Assembly: GCA_016721425.1 (NCBI GenBank)
Contig: JADKID010000007.1
Location: 310,001-374,000, forward strand
Length of the DNA stretch: 64,000 bases
Direction of reading: 5' to 3'
DNA from: Bryobacterales bacterium
GTDB lineage: Bacteria > Acidobacteriota > Terriglobia > Bryobacterales > Bryobacteraceae
Below the pieces are notes generated by a model that searched no databases, was not told the origin of the DNA, and saw nothing but the letters and a program-made list of their open reading frames with translations. A program made the position numbers and the translations under genes. Below, piece after piece: positions 53,061-62,958 of this stretch. Within the stretch, counting starts at the first letter, position 1. Each line of letters begins with the position of its first letter.

Positions 53061-56000
53061 TGAAACTGCGGTACTGGTTACTTCCCTTGGCGCTGTTGGT
53101 CGCGAGCGCTCCGGCTCAGGAGGACGAAGCGCGGGTCTACTTCTCCCTCAATACTGAGGGACCAGTCCGCCCTGGCGAGTCGGCGCCGATTCGCGTTCAG
53201 GCACAAGGACTCAAACAGCTCGATTTCCGTCTCTACAAGATCAACGATCCCTCAAAGTTCTTCCGCCAGTTGGACGACCCGCACACCTTCAGCGGACAGA
53301 TTCGCCCCACGCCCAAAGCCCGCACGCCTCTCGAAAAGTTCGCTGCCTGGAAGCGAGGTCTCCGCTTTCGCATGCGCGACGTAGCCCGCGCTCAATTCCG
53401 CCCGGACCATCGCCACCAGATCCGCGCTGCAATGACGGACGAGCCGGCGGCAGCGCCCAAAAGCAGCCCGCCGCCCAGGCGCCCCAGTACGCCGGCCTCT
53501 CCATCCTCAACCCGCAGCAACTCGTCAAACAGTGGTCCCAGCCTATCCAGACGCCCAATCGCTGGGAAGCAGCCACAGTCCCGCTGGTTATCAATGACAA
53601 GGGCGTTTTCGTCATTGAGGCCACGGACGGCAAGAAGCAGGCCTATACCATCCTCATGGTCACCGATCTGGCGCTCATCACCAAGGGCTCCGCCGGACGT
53701 CTGCTGGTCCGCGCCGTGGACCGCACCACCGGCGCCCCGCTCACCGATACGCCCGTCCAGGTTTTCGAGGCTGGAACCGGGAAGGACTTCGCCCGCGAGA
53801 AAACAGGGCCCGACGGCATCCGCGAGGTCGCCTTGAAAGACGTCCCCGACGAAGGCGTGCTGGTCACCGCCCATCGTGGCGCGGACTTTGCCGCCACCAC
53901 GGTCGGCGGCTACTCCATCGGCACAAACAGCCGCCGCAGCCTCACCGGCTACGTCTACACCGATCGTCCCATCTATCGCCCCGGCCACACCGCACACTTC
54001 AAGGCCATCGTCCGCACACTCAACGGGACCAACTACACACTTCCGGAGGACTCTTCCGCCACGGTGCAGGTCGACGACGCCGAGGGCAAGCCGCTCCTGA
54101 AGAAGAAGGTGACGATTTCCGAGTTCGGCACTGTGTCCGGCGAAGTCACCTTACCCGCCGACGCCGCGCTCGGCTACTACGCCGTCAACGTCGCCCTCGG
54201 CGGGGCCGAGGAGCACTCCGTGAAAGCTTTTGGCGGCTTCCAGGTGCAGGAATACCGCAAGCCCGATTACGAGGTGAAGGTCACGCCGGAGACGCGCCGC
54301 GTCATTCAGGGCAACTCCATGCGCGTCACCATCGAAGCCAAGTACTACTACGGCGAACCGGTGGCCGGCGCCTCCGTCACCTGGGTCGCCCACCGCGGCC
54401 GCTACTGGCTGCCCTGGTACGAGCAGGAGGAGGGCATGGAAGGCATGGAGGGCGAAGACGGCGACATGTACGGTGGCGAGCAGATGCAGGAGCAGAAAGC
54501 AAAGCTCGATGCCGATGGCCGCCTCGTCATCAACGTCCCCACCTCCAAGTGGGAGTTCGACGCCACCTACCGCATCGAAGCGCGCGTCACCGATTCGTCC
54601 AACCGCGAGATCGCCAGCGCCGGATCGTTCACCGCCACGCGCGGCGCCTACTACGTCAATGCCCAGACCCAGCGCTACGTCTACGGCCCCGGCGACCCCG
54701 TGAAAGTCCAGGTAGAAACGAAAGACTACGACGGCAACCCCGTGGGCAACATCGCCTTCCGGATCGAGGTCGCCAAGTGGTCCGCCAAGAAGACCGATCA
54801 GACCGCCGTCTCCACCCAGGAGGGCCGCACCGGGGCCGATGGCAAGGGCTCAATCGAATTCCCCGCTCCGCCCAGCGGGTCCTATCTCATCAAAACATCG
54901 GCCGGCGAACTGAACGACACCACCTATCTCTGGGTCTCCGGGGCTTGGTCCGGCGGCAGCGGCAACGATTCCGAACAGATCCGCATGGTGCCGGACAAGA
55001 AGACCTACAAGCCCGGCGAGACCGCCAAGGTGCTCATCATCGCTGGCGTACCCGAGTGCGATCTCTGGCTCTCGCTCGAGGGCAAGACGCTCTATTGGAC
55101 CAAGTACCTGGCCGTCAAAGGCGGCACGGTCACAGTGGACGTCCCCATCGAGAGCGGCCATGCGCCCAACGTCTACCTCAGCGCGATCTTCCTCCGCGAC
55201 AACAAGCTCCACCGCGGCTCAAAGATCATCAAGGTGCCGCCCATCGAGAAGCAGATCCAGGTGGAGGTCACCACTCCCAAATCGGAGTACAAGCCCGGCG
55301 AGCCCGCCCAGTTCGCGGTCACTGCTAAGGACCACAAGGGCCAACCCGTCCGTGCCGAGTTCAGCCTCGGCGTCGTGGATGAAGCCATCTACGCACTCGC
55401 CAAAGAGCAGCAGCCCGATATCGTCAAGGTCTTCTACGGCCAGCAGTGGAACCGCGTCTCCACGGACACCTCGCTCGACTACTACTTCACCGGCGAGGCA
55501 GGCACGCGCCGCATGATGCTGGCCCAGATCGGCAAGCCGCTCTCCCGCGCTCAGCTCAAACCCGAGCGCCTCACCGAGCCCAAGGTCCGCAAGCTCTTTC
55601 CCGATACGGCCCACTGGGTGGCCGACCTCACCACCGGCGCCGACGGCCGCGCCGAGACACAAGTCACGTTCCCTGATTCGCTCACCACCTGGCGCGCCAC
55701 CGCCAAGGGCATCACCGAAGATACGCGGGTCGGCAGCGCCATCCAGCGCACCATCGTCCGCAAGAACGTGATGGTCACCATGGCAGTGCCGCGCTTCTTC
55801 ACGGAGGGCGACGAGATCACCGTGCCGGTCCTGGTCCGCAACTACACAACAGCCGCCCAACGAGTGAAGGTCACCATGCAAGCCCAGGGCGTGCAGATCG
55901 CCACCAGCGGCGACGGCGAGGTGTCTGTCCCGCCCAAGGGCGAGGCCCGTGCCGACTACCGCCTGCGTATCCCCGCCGGCGCCAACGCCGTCCTCACCGC

Positions 56001-57696
56001 CAAGGCCCAAACCACCGGCGAGAGCGATGCCCTGGAACTCACCATTCCCATCGAGCCGTATGGCCTGAAACGTAGCTTCGGCCAGCAGTCCCGCATGGAT
56101 GGCGCCGATGGATCACAGAACTTCAGCTACGCCTTCCCTGCCTCGGCGCTGCCGGGCAACCGCTTCGTAACAGTCCACCTGACGCCCTCCGCCGCTGGAG
56201 CCGTCTTCGGCGCGCTGGAATATCTCATCAGCTACCCCTATGGCTGCACTGAGCAAACCATGTCCAGCTTCCTGCCCAACGTGCTCGTCACGCAGGCCAT
56301 GAAAGAACTCAAGCTGGGCGCCAACATCGATGAGAAGGACCTCGCAAAAAAGGTCCGCGCCGGTCTCGAACGCCTCTACTCCTACCAGCACGACGATGGA
56401 GGCTGGGGCTGGTGGAAGGGCGACGCCAGCGATCCGTTCATGACGGCCTACGTCGCCACGGGCCTGAAACTCGCCACTGATGCCGGCTACACGGTCGAAG
56501 ACTGGCGCGCCAAACAGGCCGCCAAGGCGCTGAGCCTGATGCTCGCCGGACCCGGTAAGATCGCTCCTGACACGCGCGCCTACGCCCTCTACGCCATCGC
56601 GTTGCAGGACAAGCCCACGTCCGCCCAAACCGAGGCTGTCTGGGCTCTGCGCGAGAAGATGACCAGCTTCGGCTGGGCGCTGCTCGGCCTCACCTTCCAG
56701 CACACCAAGGACCCTCGCGCCGCTGACGTCGCCACCCACCTCGTCTCCACCGTGCAGCAGGAAGGCGAGCAGGCCCACTGGGCATCAGACCGCGACCCCA
56801 TGCTCGATTTCGAGCTCGACAACTCCCACGAGGCTACGGCCTTCGCCGTCAAGTTCCTCGCCCAGGCCCAGCCGCAGAGCCCGCTCCTCGATCAGGCCGC
56901 CCTCTGGCTCGTCAGCCACCGCGACCAGGGCTACTACTGGACCACCACCAAGAAGACAGCCTTCGTCATCTACGGCCTCACCGACGTCCTCAAGCGCAGC
57001 GGCGAGCTCAAGCCCGATTACAGCGTCAAGGTCAGTGTGGACGGCCGCGAAGTGCTTGCCAAGTCCTTCTCCGGCGAAGACGCCCTGCGTCCGCAACCCG
57101 TCAAGATCCGCGTGCCCCTCGACGGCCGCACGGCGCAGCCGCAGATCACCATCGCCAGCCGCGGCAAGGGCCGCCTCTACGTCTCGCAGTTCTGGGAATA
57201 CCGCGCCAGCGGTGCGGCCGAGGGCGAGCGCACCGAGCCCGCCGGCTTCCCGCTCAAGATCAATCGCAACTACTACCGCCTGACCGCCCAGCAGGAGGCC
57301 GGCCGCATCGTCTACGGCATGGAGCCGCTCGAAGGCTCGCCCAAACCGGGCGACTTGGTCGCCGTGCGCCTCTCGATCTTCGGGGGCGTGAACGAGCGCT
57401 ATCTGCTGGTGGACGATCCCCTCCCGGCCGGCGCCGAGGTCATCGAAAAGGACGAGCTCTACGAGATCCGAGGCAAGCCCGCCTGGTGGCGCTCCTGGTA
57501 CGAACGCCGCGAGCTCCGCGATTCGCACGTGACGTACTACCCGTGGGCTGTCCCCAAGGAGGGACTCGAATATGTTTACCTGCTCCGCTTCACCAATGCC
57601 GGCGTCTTCCACGTGGCGCCCGCCCGCGTGGAGCCCATGTACCGCACCAATCATCTGAGCTGGAGCGAGCCGAAGACCCTGGAGGTGAAACCGTGA
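53060..57696 (+). CDS. Bacterial alpha-2-macroglobulin, disrupted by one frameshift
   Basis: The N-terminus (ATG 53060; signal peptide MKLRYWLLPLALLVASAPA, MG1 block FRLYKINDPSKFF) is in one frame; from about 53461 homology continues in another frame (QAPQYAGLSILNPQQLVKQW onwards) to 57696. The change falls at the A-run 53459-53462; one added A would join the frames into about 1545 residues. The rest is intact: MG domains, YTDRPIYRPG, ANG2-like region and the thioester motif C1063-T-E-Q1066 in YPYGCTEQTMSSF. A2M proteins trap attacking proteases in the periplasm. Coupled to DUF1175 before and a small membrane protein after (GTGA). Either a sequencing error or a recent mutation. Confidence 0.85.
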
Positions 57697-58127
57697 AGCC
57701 CGTATCCGTCGTTTGGGATCGTAAGCTGCTGTGGCTGGAGGAGACCGTCCTCCTCGGCGCCGTCCTCGCGGCAGTCTACGGCTGGCTCGCGCTGCCCGTG
57801 GCCACCACGTGGCATCTCGCCCTCCATGTCCTCACCGCCGCCGGCATCGTGGCGCTCGTCGCCTTCGCCGTCATCCTCGCCCGTCGCGCCTTCGGACCGC
57901 TCCGTTGGACTGCGGCATCGCTCCCGCCCCTCGCCATCGCACTCTTCCTCGCTCTCGGCGCGCCCTACCTGCTGTTGAACTGGATTCCCGAGCTGGCCTC
58001 ATTCCCAGCCCAGGCCATCAGCGCCGCCCTCCGCTCCCTGCTCGCGGCCTTCGTCTGCTCCGGCGCGCTGCTCTGGCTCTGGGCCAACGCCGGCGATCCC
58101 GGCCGCAACCCGACCCAAGGAAATTGA
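57693..58127 (+). CDS. Small membrane protein linked to the A2M gene
   Basis: A 144-residue protein started at GTG 57693 (GTGA overlap with the A2M stop) with GGAGGTG six bases before it. Four hydrophobic segments are evident (TVLLGAVLAAVYGWLAL, LALHVLTAAGIVALVAFAVI, LPPLAIALFLALGAPYLLL and LLAAFVCSGALLWLWA). No family is recognised. The position suggests an inner-membrane helper of the A2M/DUF1175 unit. Confidence 0.7.
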   Translation: MKPVSVVWDRKLLWLEETVLLGAVLAAVYGWLALPVATTWHLALHVLTAAGIVALVAFAVILARRAFGPLRWTAASLPPLAIALFLALGAPYLLLNWIPELASFPAQAISAALRSLLAAFVCSGALLWLWANAGDPGRNPTQGN

Positions 58128-58132
58128 TCCGC

Positions 58133-58585
58133 ATGAAGAACCTCTTTCAACCGGCGAGCGTGGAAGAAGTGAAGACACGCCTGCTGCTACTCAAGCCCGA
58201 AAGCCAACGTCTGTGGGGCAAAATGAACGCCGCGCAGGCGGTGGAGCACTGTTCGCGCGGATTGGAACTGGCCACCGGCGACCGGCGACCGCCCCGCCTT
58301 CTGATCGGCCGCGTCATTGGCCGCATCATCAAACCGCTCGCTATTGGAAACGACAACCCGATCCGCAAGAACGCGCCAACAGACCCGTCTCTCATCGTCG
58401 CGGACGAGCGCGATCTGAGGACCGAGGTGGAACGGCTCCGCACTCTCATCGACAAATTCGCCGCCGCCGGCCCGCAGGGCTGCACCACCCATCCCCATAG
58501 CTTCTTCGGGCCGCTCACGCCTCAGGAATGGGGCATCCTGACGTACAAGCACCTCGATCATCACCTGCGGCAGTTCGGCGTTTAG
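58133..58585 (+). CDS. DUF1569 (DinB-like) family protein
   Basis: A 150-residue cytoplasmic protein: SQRLWGKMNAAQAVEHCSRG, THPHSFFGPLTPQEWGILTY and KHLDHHLRQFGV. This is the DUF1569 family, a four-helix bundle of the DinB superfamily; candidate metal-binding histidines are in VEHC, KHLDHH. The start ATG 58133 lies five bases after the previous stop. Function is unknown; DinB-type proteins often act as thiol S-transferases. Probably the last gene of the A2M operon, its stop lying ten bases from the convergent SpoIID gene. Confidence 0.85.
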   Translation: MKNLFQPASVEEVKTRLLLLKPESQRLWGKMNAAQAVEHCSRGLELATGDRRPPRLLIGRVIGRIIKPLAIGNDNPIRKNAPTDPSLIVADERDLRTEVERLRTLIDKFAAAGPQGCTTHPHSFFGPLTPQEWGILTYKHLDHHLRQFGV

Positions 58586-58594
58586 CGTCCTCCG

Positions 58595-59905
58595 CTACTC
58601 TCGTCCCGACACCGCCCGCGCCACCACGGCAGCCAATCCCTGGGCCTGGATCAGCTTCTCCACGCGCGCCCGCTCGGCCGGATGAGTGCGCCCTCCGCTG
58701 AGCTGATCGGCCAGCCCCTCTTCCAGCCACAGCGGCACGGGCCGCTTGGCATTGAGCGCGAGCACCACATGGACCATCTCATGCAGCAGCGTCTGCTCCA
58801 GCCCCGCCACTACCGGCTGCATATGCACCACGCGTCCCCGCGTGATCGCCGCCACGGTGCCCTTCTCGCCCGTCGCATCGCGGAACACGCCAACGGATGG
58901 ATACATTTTCACCACCGGCCCCTTCGGCGCCCGCAGCCCGGTCTTCTGCTCAGCCAGCGCCAACGCATGCTCCGCCAGCGGCAACACCTGCTGCTCGTTT
59001 GCGGTTCCGCTCAGCCACAGTTCCACCCGTTCTCCGCTCCCCTTGCGCCACGGAATCTCCTGCGCCGAAACGCCCGCCCGCGTTCCCGGGAAATACGCCG
59101 CCAGAATCTCCGCCGCCTTCTGCCCCGCCTTGCCCCGCTGCTCCGCCCCGATCTGGCACAGCCCCACGCCGTGCCCCGTCCCCGAGCCTTCAAAGATCGC
59201 CTGCGTCTCGCTGCCCCGCACGTCGTAATTGCGGCTCCGCAGCAGGTTCCAGCCCTTCACGCGGCCCACCCGCAGGTGCAGCCGCTCCGCGTCGATCGGA
59301 CCCGCGTCCGATTGCAGCTTCCACGCCCTTCCCGACGCCGTCCGCCGCGCCACCTCCAACCCATGGATCTCCGGCAGCCCCAGTGCCGCAGCCAGCTCAT
59401 CCCACGCCACCTTCGCCGACCACATATTACGCCCCGCCGAGACACAGTACGTGTCCTCCACGCTTCGCAAGTACGGCCGCGCCGCATTCGGCCAGATTTC
59501 GCCCGCCGCCGCCGTCCGCCCGCCGCAGTGTCCCGTATAGAACACCATCGCCGGCCGCCCCTGATACCACAGCGTCACACCCTCCGTCTCCCACGCCGCC
59601 GCCCTCAGCCGCTCCGTCACGGCTCCCGCCCGCGCATCCTGGCAGTGCGTCGTCTCGCAGTAGTCGAAGCCCTGCCCGGCATGACGCCCGCGATTCACCC
59701 GCGCGTAAGATCGCACCGTGATCGCCATCGCCTTCAGCGCCTCAGCCGACTTCATCCCTCCAGCCTCGCCGGCCAGCACCCACGCGACGTACTCCTCCAT
59801 CGCAGCAGAAACGACGCCCTCTTTGGCCAGCCGCACCCGTACCGTCTGCGCCGCCGCCGTTAGGGCCAGCGCCATCAGCGCGAGTGTGCGGATCGTTGCC
59901 ACCAT
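58595..59905 (-). CDS. SpoIID/LytB domain protein fused to an HExxH peptidase-like domain
   Basis: A 436-residue protein; ATG 59905 gives signal peptide MVATIRTLALMALALTAAAQ. Residues about 25-275 are a SpoIID/LytB domain: MEEYVAWVLAGEAGGMKSAE, ALKAMAITVRSYA, VFYTGHCGGRTA and GTGHGVGLCQIGAE. SpoIID is a lytic transglycosylase that acts on denuded glycan strands in sporulating firmicutes; no spore genes are visible here. Residues about 300-436 form a gluzincin-like domain with H375-E-M-V-H379 and a likely third ligand in WLEEGLADQL. The start lies 31 bases inside the preceding gene. Confidence 0.83.
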   Translation of the reverse strand: MVATIRTLALMALALTAAAQTVRVRLAKEGVVSAAMEEYVAWVLAGEAGGMKSAEALKAMAITVRSYARVNRGRHAGQGFDYCETTHCQDARAGAVTERLRAAAWETEGVTLWYQGRPAMVFYTGHCGGRTAAAGEIWPNAARPYLRSVEDTYCVSAGRNMWSAKVAWDELAAALGLPEIHGLEVARRTASGRAWKLQSDAGPIDAERLHLRVGRVKGWNLLRSRNYDVRGSETQAIFEGSGTGHGVGLCQIGAEQRGKAGQKAAEILAAYFPGTRAGVSAQEIPWRKGSGERVELWLSGTANEQQVLPLAEHALALAEQKTGLRAPKGPVVKMYPSVGVFRDATGEKGTVAAITRGRVVHMQPVVAGLEQTLLHEMVHVVLALNAKRPVPLWLEEGLADQLSGGRTHPAERARVEKLIQAQGLAAVVARAVSGRE

Positions 59906-60609
59906 TCGAAGATCGCACGAGCGGCCGGCGCCGCGTCGGCCCCGCCCCGCCCGCCCGGCACATACGCCGTCACCACCACGCGTGCCGCCTGCGCCGGAGC
60001 GAAGCCCGCAAACCACGCCCCCTCGCGCGACGTGCCCGTCTTCCCCGCCACAACCATGCCATCGAGCCCTGCCAACTGCGCCGTCCCTTCGCGCACGGCC
60101 CGCTCCAGGCCACCGCGCAACACCGCATCCCGCGAGCCTGCCAGCCCGCGATATGCCTCTGCCAGAGCCATCGGCGTGAACCGCACACCCTCCACGCCCA
60201 GCGCCTGCAATGCCAATTCATCCGGCGTCTGAGCCAGTCGCGCCTCCGCCCCGGCCCGCAGCAGCGCCGTGTGCAGCACAGCAGGCTCCATCGCCCGCGC
60301 GCGCAGTGCGAACCAGCAGTTGCAGCTCGCCGCCAGCGCCGTCTCGGCGTCGACATCGCCAGCCAGCACCGTGTGCGTGCAATCCAGCCGCCGCCCCGCC
60401 ACCACCAGCTTCCGGCCGCAATGCGCCGCCCCCCGCTGCGCCATCGCGGCCAGCACCAGCGGCTTCACCGCCGAGCCCGGTGCAGCCAGCACTCGCCGTG
60501 CCCGCATGTCGTCACTGCACGCCAGCACCGCGCCATTGCTCACGCGCAGGGCCACGGTCACCGCCCCCGGCGGTAACAACGCGGCCAGCATCGCTCGCCG
60601 CGAAATCAT
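59875..60609 (-). CDS. Very small penicillin-binding transpeptidase-domain protein
   Basis: A 244-residue protein with the three penicillin-binding motifs: S46-A-V-K49 (SxxK, in APGSAVKPL), S95-C-N97 (SxN) and K190-T-G192 (KTG, in VAGKTGTSREG). The N-terminus MISRRAMLAALLPPG looks like a Tat-type or anchor sequence. It lacks the dimerisation and transmembrane domains of normal class B PBPs and is less than half their length; it also resembles class D beta-lactamases in size, although those read SxxK, SxV and KTG. It overlaps both neighbours. Together with SpoIID it indicates peptidoglycan work. Confidence 0.75.
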   Translation of the reverse strand: MISRRAMLAALLPPGAVTVALRVSNGAVLACSDDMRARRVLAAPGSAVKPLVLAAMAQRGAAHCGRKLVVAGRRLDCTHTVLAGDVDAETALAASCNCWFALRARAMEPAVLHTALLRAGAEARLAQTPDELALQALGVEGVRFTPMALAEAYRGLAGSRDAVLRGGLERAVREGTAQLAGLDGMVVAGKTGTSREGAWFAGFAPAQAARVVVTAYVPGGRGGADAAPAARAIFEWWQRSAHSR

Positions 60610-61022
60610 ACGATCCCAAACAGCTCCTGGTACTTCAACGGCACCTTGATCGGCTTACCGTCCTTCAGGAAGATATGCTTCGTCTCGCCGGAAGCAAGCA
60701 GTTCCCCCGTCTCGGCATTCAAAATCTCATACCCGAACGTGATCATCCGCCTGTGCCCGTGCTTCAGGTAACCCTTCGCCAAAATCTGATCGTCATACCG
60801 CGCCGGAGCGTGATACCGGCATTGCGCCTCCGCCACAGCCAGCACCAGTCTATCCTCCCGCTCAATATCGCGGTAGCGCACGCCGCGCACCCGGCAAAGC
60901 TCCGTCCGCGCAATCTCCATCCAAACCAGATAGTTCGCGTGATACACCACGCCCATCTGGTCCGTCTCGGCATACCGCACCCGGAACCGCATCTCGGAAT
61001 GTTCCACCGTTTGTACACTCAC
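60606..61022 (-). CDS. Acyl-CoA thioesterase (YbgC/4HBT family)
   Basis: A 138-residue hot-dog fold thioesterase with a GTG start at 61022. The signature RVRYAETDQMGVVYHANYLV contains the catalytic Asp of the 4HBT/YbgC active site. It hydrolyses acyl-CoA or acyl-ACP esters; YbgC is associated with the Tol-Pal membrane system. Its ATGA overlap at 60606-60609 couples it to the PBP gene. No tol or pal gene is seen. Confidence 0.9.
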   Translation of the reverse strand: MSVQTVEHSEMRFRVRYAETDQMGVVYHANYLVWMEIARTELCRVRGVRYRDIEREDRLVLAVAEAQCRYHAPARYDDQILAKGYLKHGHRRMITFGYEILNAETGELLASGETKHIFLKDGKPIKVPLKYQELFGIV

Positions 61023-61093
61023 GCCTCTATCCTACCGACAACCCACCGGGCACGGCGCCCGCAACCAAAGCACACCAACCCGCGTCTGCTAAC

Positions 61094-61822
61094 ATGACCC
61101 ATAGCGTGACCATACGAGTCCTTTTTTTCGGAATGTTGAAAGAAATTACCGGCCGCAGCGAGGATCAACTGGACGTCCCGCCCGGCTCAACACTGGCCGA
61201 TGTTTTCGAACACTACGCGGCGCTGACGCCCCGTCTCCACGAACTCAGCCGCAGCATCGTCCTCGCCCAGAACCACGCCTTCTCCCAACGTGGCGAGCCC
61301 GTCCTCGACAACGCAGAAATCGCCTTCCTTCCACCCGTCAGCGGCGGCGCCGGACCGTGGACCCATATCGTCGAAGACTCCGCCGGCCACTTCTTCGCCC
61401 TCACGCGCCAGATCATCGACGTCGCAGCCCTGCGCAACCGCATCCTCCTCCCCCAGGACGGCGGCATCGTCGTCTTCGAGGGCGTCGTCCGGGATAACTC
61501 CGCCGGCCGCCAAACCAGGTTTCTCGACTACGAGTGCTACGAATCCATGGCCGTCCAGGTCATGGCTACCATTGGCCGCGAACTGGCGGTGAGTCATGAA
61601 ATCAGCCGCGTCGCCATGGTCCATCGCCTCGGCCGCATGGAGATCGGCGAAGCCAGCGTCGTGATCGTCGTCACGGCGCCACATCGCCGGCCGGCCTTCG
61701 ACGCGGCCCTGGAAGGCATCAATCGTTTGAAGAAACTGGTTCCCGTTTGGAAAAAAGAGCACTTTCAGGATGGCGAAGTGTGGGTGGAGGGCGAGTGGGA
61801 CTCATCAGTCGCCGGTCGCTAA
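61094..61822 (+). CDS. Molybdopterin synthase, MoaD-MoaE fusion
   Basis: A 242-residue fusion. Residues 1-85 are MoaD (beta-grasp, VLFFGMLKEITGRSEDQLDV, ending PPVSGG with G84-G85). Residues 86-242 are MoaE (FEGVVRDNSAGR, ECYESMAVQVM, HRLGRMEIGEASVVIVV, and LVPVWKKEHFQDG with the catalytic lysines). The enzyme inserts two sulfurs into cyclic pyranopterin monophosphate. MoaD must present a free C-terminal Gly-Gly thiocarboxylate, yet the pair is internal here. The same fusion in Mycobacterium tuberculosis (MoaX) is cleaved after the Gly-Gly, and that may happen here. It has its own start region between divergent genes. Confidence 0.93.
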   Translation: MTHSVTIRVLFFGMLKEITGRSEDQLDVPPGSTLADVFEHYAALTPRLHELSRSIVLAQNHAFSQRGEPVLDNAEIAFLPPVSGGAGPWTHIVEDSAGHFFALTRQIIDVAALRNRILLPQDGGIVVFEGVVRDNSAGRQTRFLDYECYESMAVQVMATIGRELAVSHEISRVAMVHRLGRMEIGEASVVIVVTAPHRRPAFDAALEGINRLKKLVPVWKKEHFQDGEVWVEGEWDSSVAGR

Positions 61823-62701
61823 TCACCGCGGCCACCGCAGCCGCCGCCAAGGCCCAGGACACCACATTCCGCGTCGACGTCAAACTCGTCCGCATGCTGG
61901 CCACCGTCAAGAACGCGCAGGGCCAGCTCGTCGGCGGCCTCAACAAAGACGAGTTCACCATCACCGACAACGACGTGCCGCAGGAAGTGGCCCTCTTCGA
62001 GCGCAACACCTCCCAGCCGCTCTCCATCGCCATGCTCGTCGATACCAGCCGCAGCACAGAGCGCGAGAAACGCTATGAGTTGGGCGCGGTCCGCAAGTTC
62101 ATGAAGGCGCTGGTGCGTGAAGGCAACCCCGGCGACACCCTCGGCCTGTATAGCTTTAACTATCAGGTCACGATGGAGGCCAACTTCACGCGCAACATGG
62201 ACCGCCTCGATGCCGCCCTCGGCCGCCTCAAGAGCGAGGGCGCCACCGCCCTCTACGATGCTATCTATCTCGCCGGAGACGACCTGGAACACCGCGAGGG
62301 CCGCCGTGTCGTGGTGGTCGTCAGTGACGGTGGCGATACCATCAGCAAGGTGCGCTTCGAAAAGGCGCTCGAAGCCCTCCACCGCGCCAACGCCGTCATC
62401 TACGCTGTCCTTCTTGTGCCCGTCGCCGGCGACGCCTGGCCGCAATATGCGCGGCGAAAACGCACTTACCACCCTCACCAATTGGACCGGAGGCAAGATC
62501 TTCTTCCCCACCCACGGCGAGGCGCTCGACGAGGCCTTCCAGCAGATTCTCCGCGATCTCCGCACGCAGTACCTCATCGGTTACTACCCGCGCAACATCG
62601 CAGCCACTAAGGAACGCTTCCACAAAGTGAAGCTCGGCGTCACGCGCCCTGCCCACACCGTCTCCGCCCGCAACGGCTACTTCGCCGATGCGCTACGATA
62701 G
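61795..62701 (+). CDS. VWFA-related protein, disrupted by one frameshift
   Basis: Start GTG 61795 yields MGLISRRSLITAATAAAAKAQ, a Tat-like leader, with GGAGGG just upstream and overlapping the MoaD-MoaE end. The VWA domain has LVDTSRSTERE (DxSxS) and VVVVVSDGGDT. Homology runs in one frame to about 62435 and continues in another: GRNMRGENALTTLTNWTGGK and then IFFPTHGEALDEAFQQIL, ending VSARNGYFADALR. Dropping the T at 62437 joins the frames (DAGRNMRG), giving about 301 residues. This is the acidobacterial VWFA-related family, exported and of unknown function. Either a sequencing error or a real lesion. Confidence 0.75.
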
Positions 62702-62724
62702 CAGGTTCAGGGAGTGCGCCCGCC

Positions 62725-62958
62725 TTGCCAAAATCAAAAGCCCCCGCTCAGACCCTCGAAGAACCCAAGTACCTGAAGCAACTCGTCGACAACAAGACCC
62801 GCGTCCTGGTTGTGCTGCGTGACGACGAAGAGGCGGAAGGAACCATCGAATACTGGGACGCCACCTTCATTCGCCTCACGTGCGAGCCCGAAGAGCCCAA
62901 TCTCTTCATCTACAAGCACGACATCAAGTACATCGCTGAAATCGAAAACGAGAAATAA
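62725..62958 (+). CDS. hfq: RNA chaperone Hfq (acidobacterial type)
   Basis: A 77-residue Sm-like protein with a TTG start (62725) and AGGGAG ten bases upstream. The Sm1 part is KYLKQLVDNKTRVLVVLRDD, then GTIEYWDATFIRL; the Sm2 part is FIYKHDIKYI, where YKH is the Hfq signature. The N-terminal 15 residues are a basic, Ala/Pro-rich extension. Hfq forms hexamers that pair sRNA with mRNA. Its own family members in Acidobacteria show this same shape. The stop overlaps the SuhB start as TAATG. Confidence 0.88.
   Translation: MPKSKAPAQTLEEPKYLKQLVDNKTRVLVVLRDDEEAEGTIEYWDATFIRLTCEPEEPNLFIYKHDIKYIAEIENEK

Noticed and set aside
53456..53466. Programmed -1 ribosomal frameshift in the A2M gene
   Set aside because: The sequence cccaaaagc does not form a proper X-XXY-YYZ slippery heptamer in the incoming frame, and A2M genes are not known to use frameshifting.
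58682..59863. 393-codon plus-strand frame opposite the SpoIID gene
   Set aside because: Very rich in Arg, Pro and His and opposite a gene with clear SpoIID motifs.
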